The position numbers were made by a program, and so were the translations under genes. Positions 23,937 to 31,995 of a DNA stretch of 55,128 nt are shown here, piece after piece. Within the stretch, counting starts at the first letter, position 1. Every line of letters starts with the position of its first letter. The notes under the pieces were generated by a model, which made no database searches, had not been told where the DNA came from, and saw only the letters and a program-made list of their open reading frames with translations. This DNA comes from JAZDMK01 sp043800975 (GTDB taxonomy: Bacteria; Bacteroidota; Bacteroidia; Bacteroidales; JAHJDW01). Where the stretch lies: NCBI GenBank assembly GCA_043800975.1, contig JAZDMK010000084.1, positions 1 to 55,128 on the forward strand. The letters are read 5' to 3'.

Positions 23937-25707
23937 TTTTCTTGATGAAATTGATTAAACCTTTTGCTTCAAATATACCTAATAATTTATCAGGAAGTGG
24001 AGAAAATTTAAATTCTTTTTCGGCAATTTTTACGATTCCTTTTGCAAAATCAATATCAATTTTATCGCCTTGTTTGAAGCTATCAACTGCTTCAGGCAAA
24101 AGAATAATCGGCAGTCCCTGATTGATAGATGATCTGTAAAAAATACGATTGACGGATTTGCAGATAACCGCTTTCACACCAGCAAAGCCAAGTCCTACGC
24201 TCGGATGCTCGCGCGAACTGCCGCAGCCAAAGTTGGCGCCGGCAACAAGGATATCACCTTCTTTTACATTTTCCGAAAAATTATCATCAAAGCCTTTGAA
24301 CAAATGCGGAAGAATTTTATCGCCTTCGCTGCTGTTGATGTTGTAAGTTAAATTTCCTGCAAACATCTGATCGGTATTCAGATTATCCACATCAGCGTAG
24401 TTCCATACATTACCTGCCTTGCGGTTATCGCCGGCTGCAATCGCTACGGTAGCACTTTGTTCAGCTGCATAAGGAAATTTGTCGTTGGCATCCATGCCGC
24501 GCGGGTCGGTGATTTCACCTTTCAATGCAGAGATGGCAACCGTAGCCGGAGAGGCCAGATAAATATTTGCTTTCTCGTTGCCCATACGACCCAGGAAATT
24601 TCTGTTTGCTGTAGAGATTACATTCACGCCATCAGCCGGAATTCCCTGGCCTGTTCCTAGACAAGGACCGCAGGATGGTGAAAGGAAATTGGCGCCGGCT
24701 GCAATCAGTTTTACAACAAGACCTTCATTCATTGCCTGCAGATAAATTTCCTGCGATGCGGGAATGACAAGCAATTGAAATCCATCAGGAATTTTTTTAC
24801 CGTCCAGAATTTCTGTTGCGATGCGAATGTCTTCAATACGTCCGTTGGTGCATGTGCCGATCAGCGCCTGCTGCAGCGGTGTTCCTTTTACTTCGCTTAC
24901 GGCTTTTACATTGTCCACATTATGCGGAGCCGCAACAACCGGATAAATATCATTCAGGTTGATAATAATTTCTTTTAGGTAAGTAGCGCCTTCATCAGCC
25001 CATACGCCATCTACTTTTTGTCCGAGATGTTTTTCAAGCACTTCATCGGCGGGGAACACAGCATTCTTCGCACCCATTTCGGAGGCAAGGTTTGAAAGCA
25101 CCATACGGTCGGCAATGCATAATGTTTTTACGCCTTCGCCATGGTATTCAATCGACATATAATCGGCGCCGCTGCTGCCAATCATGCCGATGATCCAAAG
25201 TGCGAGATCTTTTGCATACACACCTTTGTTTAATTTTCCGTTCAATGTAATTTTTACACTGTCGGGTACGCGGAACCATGTTTCGCCCTGTTTCCAGAGG
25301 CCGGCGGCTTCCGTACGGTCAATTCCTGCTGCAAATGCATTGAAAGCACCAGCTGTACTGGTGTGGCTGTCGCTTCCTACGATAATCATTTTCGGACGTG
25401 CATAATTGGCCATAATCTGGTGGCAAATTCCCCGGCCCACATCATGAAATTTGGTGATGCCCTGTTTCTTCACGATATCGCGAATCTTTAGGTAATCGTT
25501 GGCTAGCTTGGCGTTGGTGGGAGGTGCGTTGTGATCCAGCACGATCAGCAACTGATCGGGATACTTCACCTTTTCGCCTCCCATCTTGGCGAAGGTGGCA
25601 TTAATGCTGGCTGTGTTGTCATGTGTCAGCACAATGTCGGGTTTCTTAAATACAATGCTTCCGGTATCTGCGCCGAGAATTTTTTCGGCATAAGTTTTAG
25701 CGCTCAT
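23929..25707 (-). CDS. Aconitase-superfamily hydro-lyase, fused large (LeuC-like) and small (LeuD-like) domains
   Basis: 592 aa. Residues about 1-415 are a homoaconitase/IPM-dehydratase-type large subunit: 'LIVLDHNAPPTNAKLANDYL', 'FHDVGRGICHQIM', 'VGSDSHTSTAGAFNAFAAG', 'IGTCTNGRIEDI' and 'SPSCGPCLGTG', giving the three Cys ligands of the 4Fe-4S cluster. Residues about 430-592 are the swivel (small) domain with 'AGANFGCGSSREHP'. In most bacteria LeuC and LeuD are separate; here they are fused in the order large-small, and the protein is shorter than AcnA (about 890). Candidate substrates are citrate/aconitate, isopropylmalate or homocitrate; no leu genes adjoin, so it could be a short aconitase (Aquifex-like type). 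Confidence 0.88.
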   Translation of the reverse strand: MSAKTYAEKILGADTGSIVFKKPDIVLTHDNTASINATFAKMGGEKVKYPDQLLIVLDHNAPPTNAKLANDYLKIRDIVKKQGITKFHDVGRGICHQIMANYARPKMIIVGSDSHTSTAGAFNAFAAGIDRTEAAGLWKQGETWFRVPDSVKITLNGKLNKGVYAKDLALWIIGMIGSSGADYMSIEYHGEGVKTLCIADRMVLSNLASEMGAKNAVFPADEVLEKHLGQKVDGVWADEGATYLKEIIINLNDIYPVVAAPHNVDNVKAVSEVKGTPLQQALIGTCTNGRIEDIRIATEILDGKKIPDGFQLLVIPASQEIYLQAMNEGLVVKLIAAGANFLSPSCGPCLGTGQGIPADGVNVISTANRNFLGRMGNEKANIYLASPATVAISALKGEITDPRGMDANDKFPYAAEQSATVAIAAGDNRKAGNVWNYADVDNLNTDQMFAGNLTYNINSSEGDKILPHLFKGFDDNFSENVKEGDILVAGANFGCGSSREHPSVGLGFAGVKAVICKSVNRIFYRSSINQGLPIILLPEAVDSFKQGDKIDIDFAKGIVKIAEKEFKFSPLPDKLLGIFEAKGLINFIKKNG

Positions 25708-25733
25708 AAGTAATATGTTTAGTTGTTATGCGT

Positions 25734-25741
25734 CAAAGATA
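25734..25741 (-). promoter_or_regulatory. -7 promoter element of the aconitase-family gene
   Basis: TATCTTTG on the minus strand, a full match to TAnnTTTG, 26 bp before the ATG at 25707. No clear TTTG -33 partner. Confidence 0.5.
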
Positions 25742-25790
25742 TTTGAAAATTTGAATGAAAAAAGTACTGTTGAAAAAATTATGGAAAATT

Positions 25791-27905
25791 TCAAAAATCC
25801 ACCACTAAGGCTCCAGCTTTATTGACACAATGATATTGTATCCCCATCGCTTCACATTCCGCAATCCATTTCGTGCTCTTTCTTTCGCTGTTGCTCGCAT
25901 CAATTACCAGAACCGAGAAATTATAGAGTTTTTTTAATGTTGCCACCGAAAGTTTTGGATTTCCTGTGATAACCAAATAATCGGTATTAAATTTCTGAAT
26001 CGCAAAAAGGTCTTTTACATTTTCTGATACAAGTGTTATACGCTTGTTATTTAAAATCAAGGTTGCATTTCGGTTATGAATTTCATTTCGTGTGAAAATA
26101 TTTTGTTTTGCAAATCCCAAAGAAACTACTTCCGGTTCACCCGTTCCGCGGTATGTCCAGTCGTTGGATACGCGTTGTTTCATTTTTGAAAATGATGCAT
26201 TTTTTCTTTCTTCAAAAACCATCAGACTTTGTTTGCCCTGTGTTAATTGAACGGCCGTGGCTTTTCCGGCATGATACACCGTAATTACTTTTTGTTGCAA
26301 CCGGCTGTTCTCGCGAAAAACAGAAAGTGCGATCAACAGAGTTGCAAATACCAATGTTGTTTTTAATGCAGATATTCTGTTTTGCAGAATAAAAAACAAC
26401 AACCCGGTTATCATTCCATATAAAAGAATGGTTTCTGTCACGCCCGACTGAATGCCTGTTAACGTAGCATACGGAAGATTGTCAAATACCATTACCGTCT
26501 GATTCATCAGCCACACAACAAAATCAAGCAGCAATGCCGTTGCTTCGCCCAACCAGGGAGTGCCCGAAAATACAAGCGCAGCAATCGCTGCATAAATGGA
26601 TACCGTACTGATCGGAATCACTACAAGATTTGATATCAAGAAAAAATTCGGGAACTGATGAAAGTAAAAAATACTTAGCGGGAATGTCGCAATCTGTGCG
26701 GCAATTGAAACAGCCGTTAGTTTCCATATTTCGTTGGCAATTCTGTTTTTCGGTTTGAAAACAGAATATACAGGCTGTTGCAAAATCACGATGCCGATTA
26801 CAGCAAGGTAAGTCAGTTGAAAGCCAATGTCGGCAATTGCAAAGGGATTGAAAAGTAGAATCAGAAATGCCGATGCAAGAATTGTATTCATTGTGTAGGT
26901 CTGCCGGTTCATGGCTTTGCCTGCAACAATAAAACTCAGCATCAGCGCGGCGCGAAGCACGGGAGGCGAAAGCCCCGTCATAAATGCATAGAACCAGAGA
27001 AACAAAATAATAATGACAGCTTTTATAAGTAAACCATGTCTTCGCCTGTTGAGAAAGAACAGAAAAAAGTTAATCACTGCAAAAATAATCCCCACGTGCA
27101 AACCCGATACGGACAGCACATGCAGCGTTCCGGAACTTGCGTAGGCTTGTCTTAATTCTGGATCAATCTCATCGGTATAGCCGGCAGTAAGCGCAGCAAT
27201 CACAGCAAACTCATCGCCTTTTATTCCGGCATCACGGTAGGTTTGAAGCAAGCGGTCGCGCATTGTAAGAGCAAAAGCAAATACAGGGTTTCCATGACCG
27301 GATGAAAGCATCTGCCAGTGATTTTTCTTGATATAGGATTGATGATAAATATTTCTGTAGCCCAAATAGCGGCGGTAATCAAACTCATTCGGATTGGCTG
27401 GTGGCGTGAGTGCAGAAGGTTCTGCATCGAGCAGTAACTGATCTCCGTATTTAAGTGCTTTGGAAGTTTCATCTTTTTCAATCCATAACAACAAGCGACC
27501 AGAAATTTTTTGCCAGTTTTTTTCAGTACCACAGTATTGAAGTGAAACCGTAACCTTCACTGTTTTTTCTTTGATAGAAACGGGATCATCAACAGTAGCA
27601 ATAATCTTTTCTTCAGCGGCAAAATGTTTTTCAAAAAATGAATTTTGATTTCGGGCATCATAAAACTGAGTTGCCGACATACCTAAAACAATCATGAGTG
27701 AAGTCAGAATCAGTCCGGCTTTCCACTCACGTCCGTAGGAAGGTTGAAGTGTGTCGAAAAATGTAATTAGGCAGAAAATTAAAAATAAGCCGGCAGCCAA
27801 AGGAAAGCCCCATGTATTAGGATAGGGGTGAAGCAAATAAAGTGAAATGCCTGTCATGAAAGGCAAAAGCAGTCGCAGCATGGGAATTGCAGAGATCGCA
27901 GGCAT
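25791..27905 (-). CDS. ComEC/Rec2-family DNA-uptake channel protein
   Basis: 704 aa, polytopic. Several N-terminal membrane segments and a soluble DUF4131-type domain (about residues 80-200) precede the competence core: 'AALTAGYTDEIDPELRQAYA', 'GTLHVLSVSGLHVGIIFAVI', 'GLSPPVLRAALMLS' and 'ADIGFQLTYLAVIGIV'. A C-terminal region (about 530-704) resembles the degenerate metallo-beta-lactamase-like domain of Bacteroidota ComEC, lacking an obvious HxHxDH. Family role: moving single-stranded DNA across the inner membrane during natural transformation. It starts 9 bp after the Ser/Thr kinase gene, so it is cotranscribed with it. Confidence 0.92.
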   Translation of the reverse strand: MPAISAIPMLRLLLPFMTGISLYLLHPYPNTWGFPLAAGLFLIFCLITFFDTLQPSYGREWKAGLILTSLMIVLGMSATQFYDARNQNSFFEKHFAAEEKIIATVDDPVSIKEKTVKVTVSLQYCGTEKNWQKISGRLLLWIEKDETSKALKYGDQLLLDAEPSALTPPANPNEFDYRRYLGYRNIYHQSYIKKNHWQMLSSGHGNPVFAFALTMRDRLLQTYRDAGIKGDEFAVIAALTAGYTDEIDPELRQAYASSGTLHVLSVSGLHVGIIFAVINFFLFFLNRRRHGLLIKAVIIILFLWFYAFMTGLSPPVLRAALMLSFIVAGKAMNRQTYTMNTILASAFLILLFNPFAIADIGFQLTYLAVIGIVILQQPVYSVFKPKNRIANEIWKLTAVSIAAQIATFPLSIFYFHQFPNFFLISNLVVIPISTVSIYAAIAALVFSGTPWLGEATALLLDFVVWLMNQTVMVFDNLPYATLTGIQSGVTETILLYGMITGLLFFILQNRISALKTTLVFATLLIALSVFRENSRLQQKVITVYHAGKATAVQLTQGKQSLMVFEERKNASFSKMKQRVSNDWTYRGTGEPEVVSLGFAKQNIFTRNEIHNRNATLILNNKRITLVSENVKDLFAIQKFNTDYLVITGNPKLSVATLKKLYNFSVLVIDASNSERKSTKWIAECEAMGIQYHCVNKAGALVVDF

Positions 27906-27914
27906 AATGAAAAA

Positions 27915-28892
27915 TTATTTCTTTTTAAAAATTCCGAGAAAACTTTTTGAGGATGTTGGTAATTGTGTTTTATAGGATTCTAGAAATTCTTCCAGTGAGA
28001 CACGTAAGTCAACGGCATTCACATATCTGTTTTTGATGCCTTCAACAAGTATTTGCCCGAGCTCCTCTTTCCCGTATTGGTTAGGAGCATGCTGCATGCG
28101 GCTTTTGGAAGTTGTTTTGTCAATAATCTGCATCAAAGCTTCCGGAATTTCAGTGGTGCGGGGCAGAGCCATATTCATCTGCATCGACATCAGCTTAACA
28201 GGATTGTCAGAATCAAAGGGCGGATGACCACACATGAATTCATAAAAAGTCATTCCGGCTGCATACATATCTGTATGTGGTCCTAAAAGTTCTTTCGCAC
28301 CCAAAATTTGCTCGGGTGGTGAATACACCAATGAGTAGGGCAGACGTGTGTTGAGAAATGCAGGATCATCGGTATAAGCAAGCCCGAGATCAATTAGTTT
28401 CAAATGGGGATTTTCTATTGCGTCTTTTCGGTTGCTATCGTGAAGAAAAAACAGATTGCGCGGTTTAATGTCGGTGTGATAAACTTTCTTGTTATGCAGA
28501 AACTCTAATGCATGGCATAACTGAATGAAACATTTTGTAAGAAAAATAATTTTATCGGAACCCGATAATTTATTCTTTTCAAGAAACTTTTTAAGATCAC
28601 TTCCGATAAGCAACTCGCTTACAACAAAAGCATTTCCATCCAATGTGCAAAAGTCCATCATCTTAATCAGTTGAGGACAATCGTAACGCATCATTAGTCC
28701 TTCCTGAACGAAGCGAAGTAAGGCGCCACGACTGTCCTTCAAGCTGGGATGAAGCATCTTTACAGCAATACCTTCGCCGGTTTCTATGCAAACACCTTTG
28801 AATACACGGCCAAATCCCTTTGTAGGACTTAAAAGTGCATCCGGATCGAAGTGATAATTACCGTTTTTTCCTTTGATGGTTACATCTGACAT
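27915..28892 (-). CDS. Cytoplasmic Ser/Thr protein kinase (Hanks type)
   Basis: 325 aa with a kinase domain from about residue 15 to 285 and no membrane segment. A Gly loop 'TKGFGRVFKG' and the catalytic Lys in 'GIAVKML' are present. The catalytic loop reads 'YHTDIKPRNLFF', so Thr replaces the usual Arg of HRD while Asp, Lys and Asn are kept. The metal motif is 'LIDLGLAY' (DLG rather than DFG). The activation segment ends 'YSPPEQ'. These features fit an active non-RD kinase. It lacks PASTA or other sensor domains. First gene of a unit with comEC; a perfect 20-bp palindrome sits 7 bp upstream of its start. Substrates unknown. Confidence 0.9.
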   Translation of the reverse strand: MSDVTIKGKNGNYHFDPDALLSPTKGFGRVFKGVCIETGEGIAVKMLHPSLKDSRGALLRFVQEGLMMRYDCPQLIKMMDFCTLDGNAFVVSELLIGSDLKKFLEKNKLSGSDKIIFLTKCFIQLCHALEFLHNKKVYHTDIKPRNLFFLHDSNRKDAIENPHLKLIDLGLAYTDDPAFLNTRLPYSLVYSPPEQILGAKELLGPHTDMYAAGMTFYEFMCGHPPFDSDNPVKLMSMQMNMALPRTTEIPEALMQIIDKTTSKSRMQHAPNQYGKEELGQILVEGIKNRYVNAVDLRVSLEEFLESYKTQLPTSSKSFLGIFKKK

Positions 28893-28899
28893 GGTGGAA

Positions 28900-28919
28900 T
28901 TTTAACATTAATGTTAAAA
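28900..28919. promoter_or_regulatory. Perfect 20-bp palindrome in a divergent promoter region (possible operator)
   Basis: Perfect inverted repeat with core TTAACATTAATGTTAA, located between the divergent kinase gene (start 28892) and the S9 peptidase gene (start 28991). Its position just before the kinase start fits a dimeric repressor site, but no regulator is encoded nearby. Confidence 0.45.
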
Positions 28920-28990
28920 ATATTGAACTGATTTTTTTTAATGGATTAAAATGTAAATTTACTGCGACAATCTTAAAAACAAAATTCCGC

Positions 28991-30923
28991 ATGAAAAAAA
29001 ATCTCCATTTACCTGTTTTAATTGCATTGGCATTTCCGATTGCGATACTGTTATCGTGCAACGACAGTACAAAGAAGGCGCAGCAGCCTCCTAAGCTTTA
29101 CCCATTAAAAGATTTTTTTTAAGAACCCTGAAAAAACCGGCTATCAGATTTCGCCCGACGGCAAATATTTCTCTTATCTGGCACCCTGGGAAAAGCGCAT
29201 GAATATTTTTGTTCAGGAAGCTGGGAAAGAGGAGGCCGTAAGAATAACTTCAGTAAAAGATCGTGATTTAACTGTTTATTTCTGGAAAGGAAACGATCGT
29301 ATACTTTATTTGAAAGACACAGGTGGCGATGAAAATTTTCATCTGTACGGTGCAAGTATAGATGGAAAAACAGAAAAGGCGTATACCGATTTTCCAAAAG
29401 TGCGGGTTGATTTGATTGACGATCTTGAAAACAACCCTTCAGAGATTATTATCAGCATGAACAAGCGCAATCCGCAGGTTTTTGATCCTTTTCGCCTGAA
29501 TATCGAAACCGGAGAAATGAAAATGATAGCTGAAAATCCGGGAAATATTTCCGGCTGGATTACTGATCATGACGGAAAGCTGCGCGTGGCAACTGCTACC
29601 GATGGTGTTAACGCAAGTATTCTATACCGTGAAAAGGAAACCGATAAATTCAAGGTTGTACTTACAACGAATTTCAAGGAATCTGTATCTCCTTATGTAT
29701 TCATGGCGGATAACAAAAATATGATTGCCGTTTCGAACCTGGGTCGTGATAAAGCTGCCGTTGTTGAATTCGATATTGCAAATGGCAAGGAAGTGAAAGT
29801 GCTTTATGAAAATAAAGATTATGATGTCTCCGGTATTGGCTTTTCGAAGAAAGACAAGAAACTGCTGTATGCAAATTTTGTTTCCTGGAAAGATGAAAAA
29901 TATTTCTTTGATAAAGATGCTGAAGCCATGTATAAAAAACTGGATGAAAAACTTCCCGGTCATGTTGTGTATGCTGCATCATGGACAAAGGATGAACAGA
30001 AATACATGATTCGCTCATACAACGATCGTTCGAAAGGTGCTTATTATATCTATGATAAAAAATCCGGAAAGCTGGATTCAATTCATACGGTAGCTCCATG
30101 GATCGTAGAAAATGACATGGCAGAAATGAAACCCATTACATACAAAACCCGTGATGGCCTTACCATTAATGGATATCTGACATTGCCTGTGGGCCGTGAT
30201 CCCAAAAATCTTCCGGTGGTGGTAAATCCTCATGGTGGTCCATGGGCGCGTGATGAGTGGGGCTTTAATCCCGAAATTCAGTTCCTCGCAAACCGTGGTT
30301 ATGCTGTGTTCCAGATGAACTTCCGCGGATCAACCGGTTATGGAAAAAAATTCTTTGAAGCATCCTTTAAACAATGGGGACTTAAAATGCAGAATGATAT
30401 CAGCGATGGTGTACAGTGGCTCATTGATCAGGGTTACGCGGATCCAAAACGAGTTGCTATTTATGGCGGAAGCTATGGTGGTTATGCGACTCTCGCAGGA
30501 ATCACAATGACTCCTGACCTTTATGCCTGTGCTATTGATTATGTAGGTGTTTCCAACCTCTTTACTTTTATGAGCACCATTCCACCCTATTGGAAACCCA
30601 TGCTGGATATGTTCTACGAAATGGTTGGCGATCCTAAGAAAGACAGTGTGCAGATGCACAATACATCACCCGTGTTTTTTGCAGATAAAATCAAATGTCC
30701 TTTGTTCATTGCACAAGGAGCAAACGATCCGCGAGTAAACAAGGCTGAAGCGGACCAGATGGTTGCTGCTTTGAAAAAACGGGGTGTTGCAGTAGAATAT
30801 ATGGTGAAAGACAACGAAGGTCATGGTTTCCGCAATGAAGAAAACAAATTCGAATTCTATGCAGCTATGGAAAAATTCCTCGCAAAGTATTTGGTGGCAA
30901 AAGAAGAGCAGGCTAAGAAATAA
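28991..30923 (+). pseudogene. S9 prolyl-oligopeptidase-family lipoprotein, frameshifted in a poly-T run
   Basis: The ATG at 28991 encodes a lipoprotein signal (lipobox 'AILLSCND') and 'PPKLYPLKDFF', then stops at TAA (29120-29122) inside an 8-T run at 29113-29120. Removing one T restores the frame: 'KNPEKTGYQISPDGKYFSYL' continues directly into the long frame, whose first ATG is at 29199 and which runs to 30923 (574 aa). That part holds a beta-propeller (to about 300) and an alpha/beta-hydrolase domain with 'NPHGGPWARDEWGF', the nucleophile Ser in 'YGGSYGGYATLAG', an Asp near 'QGANDPRV' and a His in 'NEGHGF'. Family role: cleaving short peptides, often acylaminoacyl- or prolyl-specific. Either sequencing error, mutation or slippage-controlled expression. 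If only 29199-30923 is translated, the product lacks its export signal. Confidence 0.85.
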
Positions 30924-30972
30924 TTTCTTTGTTTTTTGTTTATAAAATGTAAAGAATAACTGATTTTTTTAA

Positions 30973-31008
30973 AAATTCCCGTCTGTTTGTGCAGGCGGGA
31001 ATTTTGTT
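30973..31008 (+). terminator. Intrinsic terminator after the S9 peptidase gene
   Basis: 13-bp stem AAATTCCCGTCTG (30973-30985) / CAGGCGGGAATTT (30992-31004) with one G-U pair and a 6-nt loop, followed by a T-rich stretch. It is nested within the promoter of the next gene. Confidence 0.85.
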
Positions 31009-31017
31009 TTATATTTG
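30986..31017 (+). promoter_or_regulatory. Bacteroidota-type promoter of the PfkB kinase gene
   Basis: TTTG at 30986-30989 (the loop of the terminator hairpin), 20-bp spacer, TATATTTG at 31010-31017. It ends 5 bp before the ATG at 31023, so the transcript would be nearly leaderless. Confidence 0.65.
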
Positions 31018-31022
31018 TCCGC

Positions 31023-31940
31023 ATGAAGAAAGTATACGCAATCGGAGAAACTGTTTTTGATATCATTTTCAAAAGCGGTACACCACTGGCAGCAACGCCG
31101 GGTGGTTCCACATTAAACAGTGCAGTTACGCTGGGTCGGCTGGGTATTCCGGTGTATTTTATTTCTGAAATCGGAAATGACGCTCCTGCTGATTTGATTC
31201 GTGACTTCTTGTCGCAAAACAATGTCCGGGCAAATCATATTTACAACTACGATGGCAAATCTTCTCTTGCGCTTGCTTTCCTCGATCATGGCAACAATGC
31301 GCAGTACACTTTTCATAAACAAATGCCTTCCAAGGGGCTCCCGGTGTCATTGCCAACCTTTCGCGCTGACGACTTTCTGCTTTTCGGCTCCTATTACGCA
31401 ATCGATCGACGTATCCGTCGTAAACTTTTTCGCTACGTCAGGCTTGCAAACAGCAATGGCGTAATAACAGTTTATGATCCAAATTTCCGTAAATCACATC
31501 TGGATGAAGTAGAAACGGCGCGCCAGATTATCAATGAAAATTTTGATTATGCAGATGTGGTTCGTGCATCGGATGAAGATTTTAAAAATATTTTTCATAC
31601 CGACGATCCCGAAGTGGCATATGGCATTTTGCCAGAGAATAAAATTTTAGTTTTTACCTGTGCTGCCAAAGGCGTGCACCTGATGACACCTAACTTCACA
31701 AAGTACTATCCGGTTCGTCCTTTTATTCCTATAAGTACGATTGGCGCAGGAGATACTTTTAATGCTGCATTAATTTTCGGACTCTATAAATGTAAAGTAA
31801 CACGCAAAACATTACGCGATCTTCCTATTGAAAAGTGGGATGCCATCATCGAACAAGCCATCACTTTTTCGGAAGCCGTTTGTCAGAGTTTCGAAAATTA
31901 CCTTCCTTCAGAACTGGCTGCCCAATATCAGTTGGGATAA
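31023..31940 (+). CDS. PfkB-family carbohydrate kinase
   Basis: 305 aa from the ATG at 31023 (MKKVYAIGETVFDIIFKSG), the usual PfkB start. N-terminal Gly-rich substrate motif 'PLAATPGGSTLNSAVTLGRL'; C-terminal signature 'ISTIGAGDTFNAALIFG' with the catalytic Asp in G-A-G-D and the anion hole. It resembles fructokinase/ribokinase-type sugar kinases; the exact sugar cannot be told. The promoter box ends 5 bp before the start codon. A separate gene, with the T9SS cassette following 55 bp later. Confidence 0.9.
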   Translation: MKKVYAIGETVFDIIFKSGTPLAATPGGSTLNSAVTLGRLGIPVYFISEIGNDAPADLIRDFLSQNNVRANHIYNYDGKSSLALAFLDHGNNAQYTFHKQMPSKGLPVSLPTFRADDFLLFGSYYAIDRRIRRKLFRYVRLANSNGVITVYDPNFRKSHLDEVETARQIINENFDYADVVRASDEDFKNIFHTDDPEVAYGILPENKILVFTCAAKGVHLMTPNFTKYYPVRPFIPISTIGAGDTFNAALIFGLYKCKVTRKTLRDLPIEKWDAIIEQAITFSEAVCQSFENYLPSELAAQYQLG

Positions 31941-31995
31941 ATTTGCCGGAGTCATCAAATTTGTTTATTTTTATCAAAAAATTTGATGCCTGCCG

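Noticed and set aside
29199..30923. ATG at 29199 as the true start of the S9 peptidase
   Set aside because: Conserved family sequence lies upstream in the same frame, and a matching lipoprotein signal is one base out of frame, so 29199 is an internal Met.
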